In this document: positions 61,035-64,000 of the stretch, in pieces | Layout: every line of letters begins with the position of its first letter | How positions within the stretch are numbered: position 1 is the stretch's first letter | Translations under genes and position numbers: made by a program | The notes under the pieces: generated by a model | What the model was told of the DNA's origin: nothing | Databases searched by the model: none | Seen by the model: only the letters and a program-made list of their open reading frames with translations | Assembly: GCF_005239225.2 (NCBI RefSeq) | Contig: NC_133292.1 | Location: forward strand, 10,636,985 to 10,700,984 | Length of the DNA stretch: 64,000 bases | Source of the DNA: Populus alba | Taxonomy: Eukaryota > Streptophyta > Magnoliopsida > Malpighiales > Salicaceae | Direction of reading: 5' to 3'

Positions 61035-62999
61035 ATATGATTTGGATTAGCTAAATTATGTACTGCCATCTTACCTTATTTAATAACTCCAGCCCGACGT
61101 GCTTTAATTTCTTGTTGTAACTTGTCTACCTTCATGTTTCAGATTTTTGGCACTAATGTAAGTTGATGTTCTAAATTGTAATAACACTTACGTGTCATGT
61201 GGGTGCTCATAAATTTGACGACAAGAACCTTTGGATCCAATCTCTTTTAACATGGAAAGGGCAGATAAAGCCATAAATTAGTGTGATTATAAGATGCCTT
61301 AACACTACTTCTACTTCCACTAAAACAGCGTGACAGTTGTGAGTTCATGATTAATTTAATACATTTGTATTTGCATTAAAATTAAGGTTTGATAGACTGA
61401 GTTCAAGTAAAACAATTTAAATTATTATATAAAATTTAAAAATATAACTTATATTATTTTCTAATCCATTTAAATTAATTTCAACCTGACTTCAGTTTAG
61501 ATACGAGGTTAATTTCTACATGTATATACTTGTATAGATAGATGGTTAAGACGCCATCCCATCGCTTGACTCCCCGTATCTCATCGGATTTTGTAGGTAG
61601 GCAGTACTTGTCCGATAGAACATGAGGTAATAATAGCGTGAACTCCTTTTGACTTGATTTGAAGGAGCCAGAGAAAAGGGCAAAAGCCATGGAAACAAAA
61701 CATGCAGATAAAAACGCATAGAGGTGATAAGAACTAAAAACATGATTGTTAATAGTTTGATGAAGATGTGACGACACCACCTCGACGAAGACAGATGACA
61801 GTACTCTGCGAGTGGTGGTCTTGGGCATGCTAAGTACTTGTTAAATAACTCTCTTTTAAAACAATTAATTATCGTCTTGATGAAGAAGAAGATGAGATAT
61901 TTGCTCTTAACCAGCCATGCTAATTGCCATGGTGGATGTAAGTTGCGATTTCAGATTTCTATCAACTTTGGCAGGCAGTGATTTCTGGGTTCCCAAGAGC
62001 ACAGGCATAATCACGTAAAGACCCAAGTCTCAATGACCACCTCTATAAAGGTTCAGCACCATGGAACCTAGGGGCTACAAATTAATTAAGAAGAGAATTG
62101 ATGTCATGGGCCACAGCCACAACAAACTCAAATCATTCTCAGGCACCCAACTCCATATAATTTCTACCATGTGGAGGAGCTTTTATCCTCGCAATTACCT
62201 CTATCTTTAGCCTATAATGACGTCCAAGATTGGCTAAAGAAATGATGATGTGCTTTGCCCATCACTTTGATTTCAATTACCCTAGGTTTGATGGAAGGGG
62301 AAAATCACCCGTAAATGACACCACCACTGTCATAATTCTCACCCATGTCAGCATGGCCATTTGGATTTGTGATTCATGTTGAAATTGTTGATGCATAGAA
62401 TAAATATTTTAAATTATAAATATGTGATAGTGTTAGAAAATTTACATTTTAACTCTAGTTTTTTATTTTGTTTAATTATTATTTAATCAAGTATTGTCTG
62501 TTTTTTTTTTCCTTTAATTTCTGTTTTGATCTCATTAAAATAAATTCTTTGTTTTTTTAAAATTATTGCTGAGTTAGTAGCAATACATTGTTCACTATAG
62601 TTAGTGGCTGTTAACTAGAAAAATTTGTTAAGTTTTCTCATATATTTAAAGACATGCAGTTAATAAAATAATATCTGAGATATTTTATCAAACATCTTAT
62701 GCGTAGTTCATGTTCTTCAATACCTAGCATTGTTGTTCTTGATTGTGCATTCCTTCACTTGCACAAAATACGAGAACACAATTCTTAACAGATAAAGAAA
62801 GAGAAATAAAGTTAGAAATTATTTTTCAGAAATCAAATATGACATGATTGAAAATTGAAAAAAAAAAATACTAAAAAAGTTAACACACTATCTTTCCTAT
62901 TAAAACATTTCCAATTCTCGAAGTCTAAAAATAATATTTCAAATTAATCAATTAATAAAGCATATCAACATGAAATTTATATTCATATATCATCACTAA
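61035..62999. other. Intergenic region downstream of ADF5
   Basis: A 115-codon minus-strand frame at 61481-61828 has one hydrophobic stretch but no recognisable family. Around 62400-62960 the sequence is AT-rich. No RNA gene or repeat could be assigned. Confidence 0.45.
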
Positions 63000-63590
63000 A
63001 AGTATTTCCAACCCAAAACCCTTCACATTCCTTAACTCCACCAATCAAGTTCCCAGATTGATCACCACTCCCTGAAAGCCCAACCTCAATGTTAATTACC
63101 GCAGGAAACCCTAATTAACCAGTCCCATGGCCGAATCACACCAGCCAGCTTATAATGCACCCCGGCATTCAATGTCATTAAAACCCATCTTGCCATGTTC
63201 TTTGCCCTTTCCAGCTCCATACATCACCAGCCCGCTTACATGAGAATCAACAATAAGATAATTAACATTCTTGGTGTGTTTTGTTGATGCAACTGGATCT
63301 GTGACCTTGTGAACATGTCACTCTTTGTAATAAAGTTGATCCTTCAATTCTCGAGTAAAGAAGTTTGTATTTTGTGCTAGGGTTATGGACGTGGAACTTG
63401 GCTTTCCAGTTAGCAGTCGTATTCATATAGGCTGGCAGCATATGCATCTCAATGACTGAGAAAGATATGACTTTGAATTCGGGTTTGGTGGCTGTGTTAC
63501 TGGGCGCCAATAAAAGGTAGAAGAGAAAACAACCGAGACCGCTACTAGAAACGCTGAAACAAATATATTTGGTAAGTTAATTTGCTGCAT
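63000..63590 (-). pseudogene. Broken LEA_2 / NDR1-HIN1-like (NHL) gene
   Basis: Read on the minus strand, a Met at 63590 opens MQQINLPNIFVSAFLVAV and continues VSVVFSSTFYWRP, a membrane segment like that at the start of NHL proteins. After TQPPNP the frame must change near 63480 (one base missing in aattcggg) to continue EFKVISFSV and NTTANWKAKFHVHNPSTKYK, then LLYSRIEG. This is the typical LEA_2 order of EFKV, ANW, NP and Y.RIE. Further down, other frames contain WVLMTLNAGVHYKL, WLIRVSCGN and NLIGGVKECEGFW, which resemble the second half of the domain. At least two frame changes are needed, so the gene appears inactivated. Sequencing error would have to be repeated to explain it. The identification rests on remembered family patterns. 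Confidence 0.5.
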
Positions 63591-64000
63591 AAAATATCAG
63601 ATGGTGAGGATTGGTGCTCGTTACGGGCAGTGGAAGTTTCATCTTTCATGTTCGATGTTTAAATGGTGATTGTAGCCGGTCAAGTTTTTGTTTTTGTTTT
63701 TGTTTTTTTTTTTCCCATCTAAATAGCATGATTACTTAATCATACAACAATTAATTCTTAGTTAAAAAAAAATAGCTACACCGAGGAATAACAACCAATG
63801 TCATGTTGGCCTTTGGATGATTTTGAAGGCGTTGATCTCAAAATGCTTTTTCCAAAATGATTTATAGAGTTTACGTGTACACTTTCTATAAACGCAGAGT
63901 TCCTATGAAATTTCCATACCTTTTTTAACAGTAACACGAGTCCGGAACAAATGTTGTCATTTTCCAATAATAATTTTGTATTTTTTCATTATTGGCTGAT
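63591..64000. other. Window end, no gene recognised
   Basis: A (tttttg)n-like T-rich tract lies near 63685-63715. The frame at 63640 (MKDETSTARNEHQ) may be the displaced N-terminus of the LEA_2-like relic. The short minus-strand frame at 63776-63967 is not recognised. Confidence 0.4.

Noticed and set aside
61481..61828. 115-codon minus-strand open frame with a hydrophobic stretch
   Set aside because: No recognisable family and no supporting exon structure. It could be a small gene, but the sequence alone does not support a call.
1..64000. A novel defence system, CRISPR array, integrated virus or biosynthetic gene cluster
   Set aside because: No spaced direct repeats, viral proteins, reverse transcriptase or co-oriented enzyme set were seen. 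The genes belong to ordinary plant families.

Overview
The window is nuclear DNA of a eudicot plant, most likely a poplar or willow (Salicaceae). Genes are intron-rich with GT-AG borders, intergenic DNA is very AT-rich, and the short dispersed repeats (AT-rich MITE-like copies with TGATATCAAAAAT cores, tRNA-derived SINE-like copies) are of the type common in Populus. No bacterial, viral or CRISPR-type system was found.

Layout. 1-3042: no convincing gene. 3043-6794 (-): an eight-exon AUX1/LAX auxin influx carrier, LAX2 subtype. 6795-14181: gene-poor and repeat-rich. 14182-16028 (+): thaumatin-like protein TLP-1, whose third exon is hidden behind a stop codon lying in a splice donor. 17575-18939 (-): a single-exon F-box gene. 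18940-26287: repeats, with one nearly complete MITE. 26288-28180 (+): TLP-2, same three-exon plan, with its GPI-signal-like tail shifted out of frame. 30669-32460 (-): a decayed GH10 endoxylanase. 33705-36283 (-): a nodulin-like MFS transporter. 36284-44370: gene-poor, with an unexplained GC-rich island. 44371-47187 (+): secretory cyclophilin CYP21-1. 48827-51237 (+): a choline-transporter-like (CTL/SLC44) protein. 52776-56103 (+): proteasome subunit RPN10. 59861-61034 (+): actin-depolymerizing factor of the ADF5 type. 63000-63590 (-): a broken LEA_2/NHL-type gene.

The series TLP, TLP, GH10, CTL, RPN10 matches, from memory, the Arabidopsis block At4g38670-At4g38630. The window therefore looks like a conserved ancestral block in which the xylanase has died and an MFS and a cyclophilin gene are interposed. 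The genes are otherwise functionally unrelated (auxin import, wall/defence proteins, ubiquitin recognition, actin dynamics). There is no operon-like organisation.

The observations most worth checking are: an in-frame 15-nt candidate microexon that would interrupt the third ubiquitin-interacting motif of RPN10; a probable GC-AG intron in LAX2; the hidden or shifted C-terminal exons of the two TLPs; proteasome-type TGGGCC promoter elements at RPN10; and the GC-rich island near 37.05 kb. Exon borders were placed by eye from splice consensus and protein-family conservation. No alignment or database search was run.
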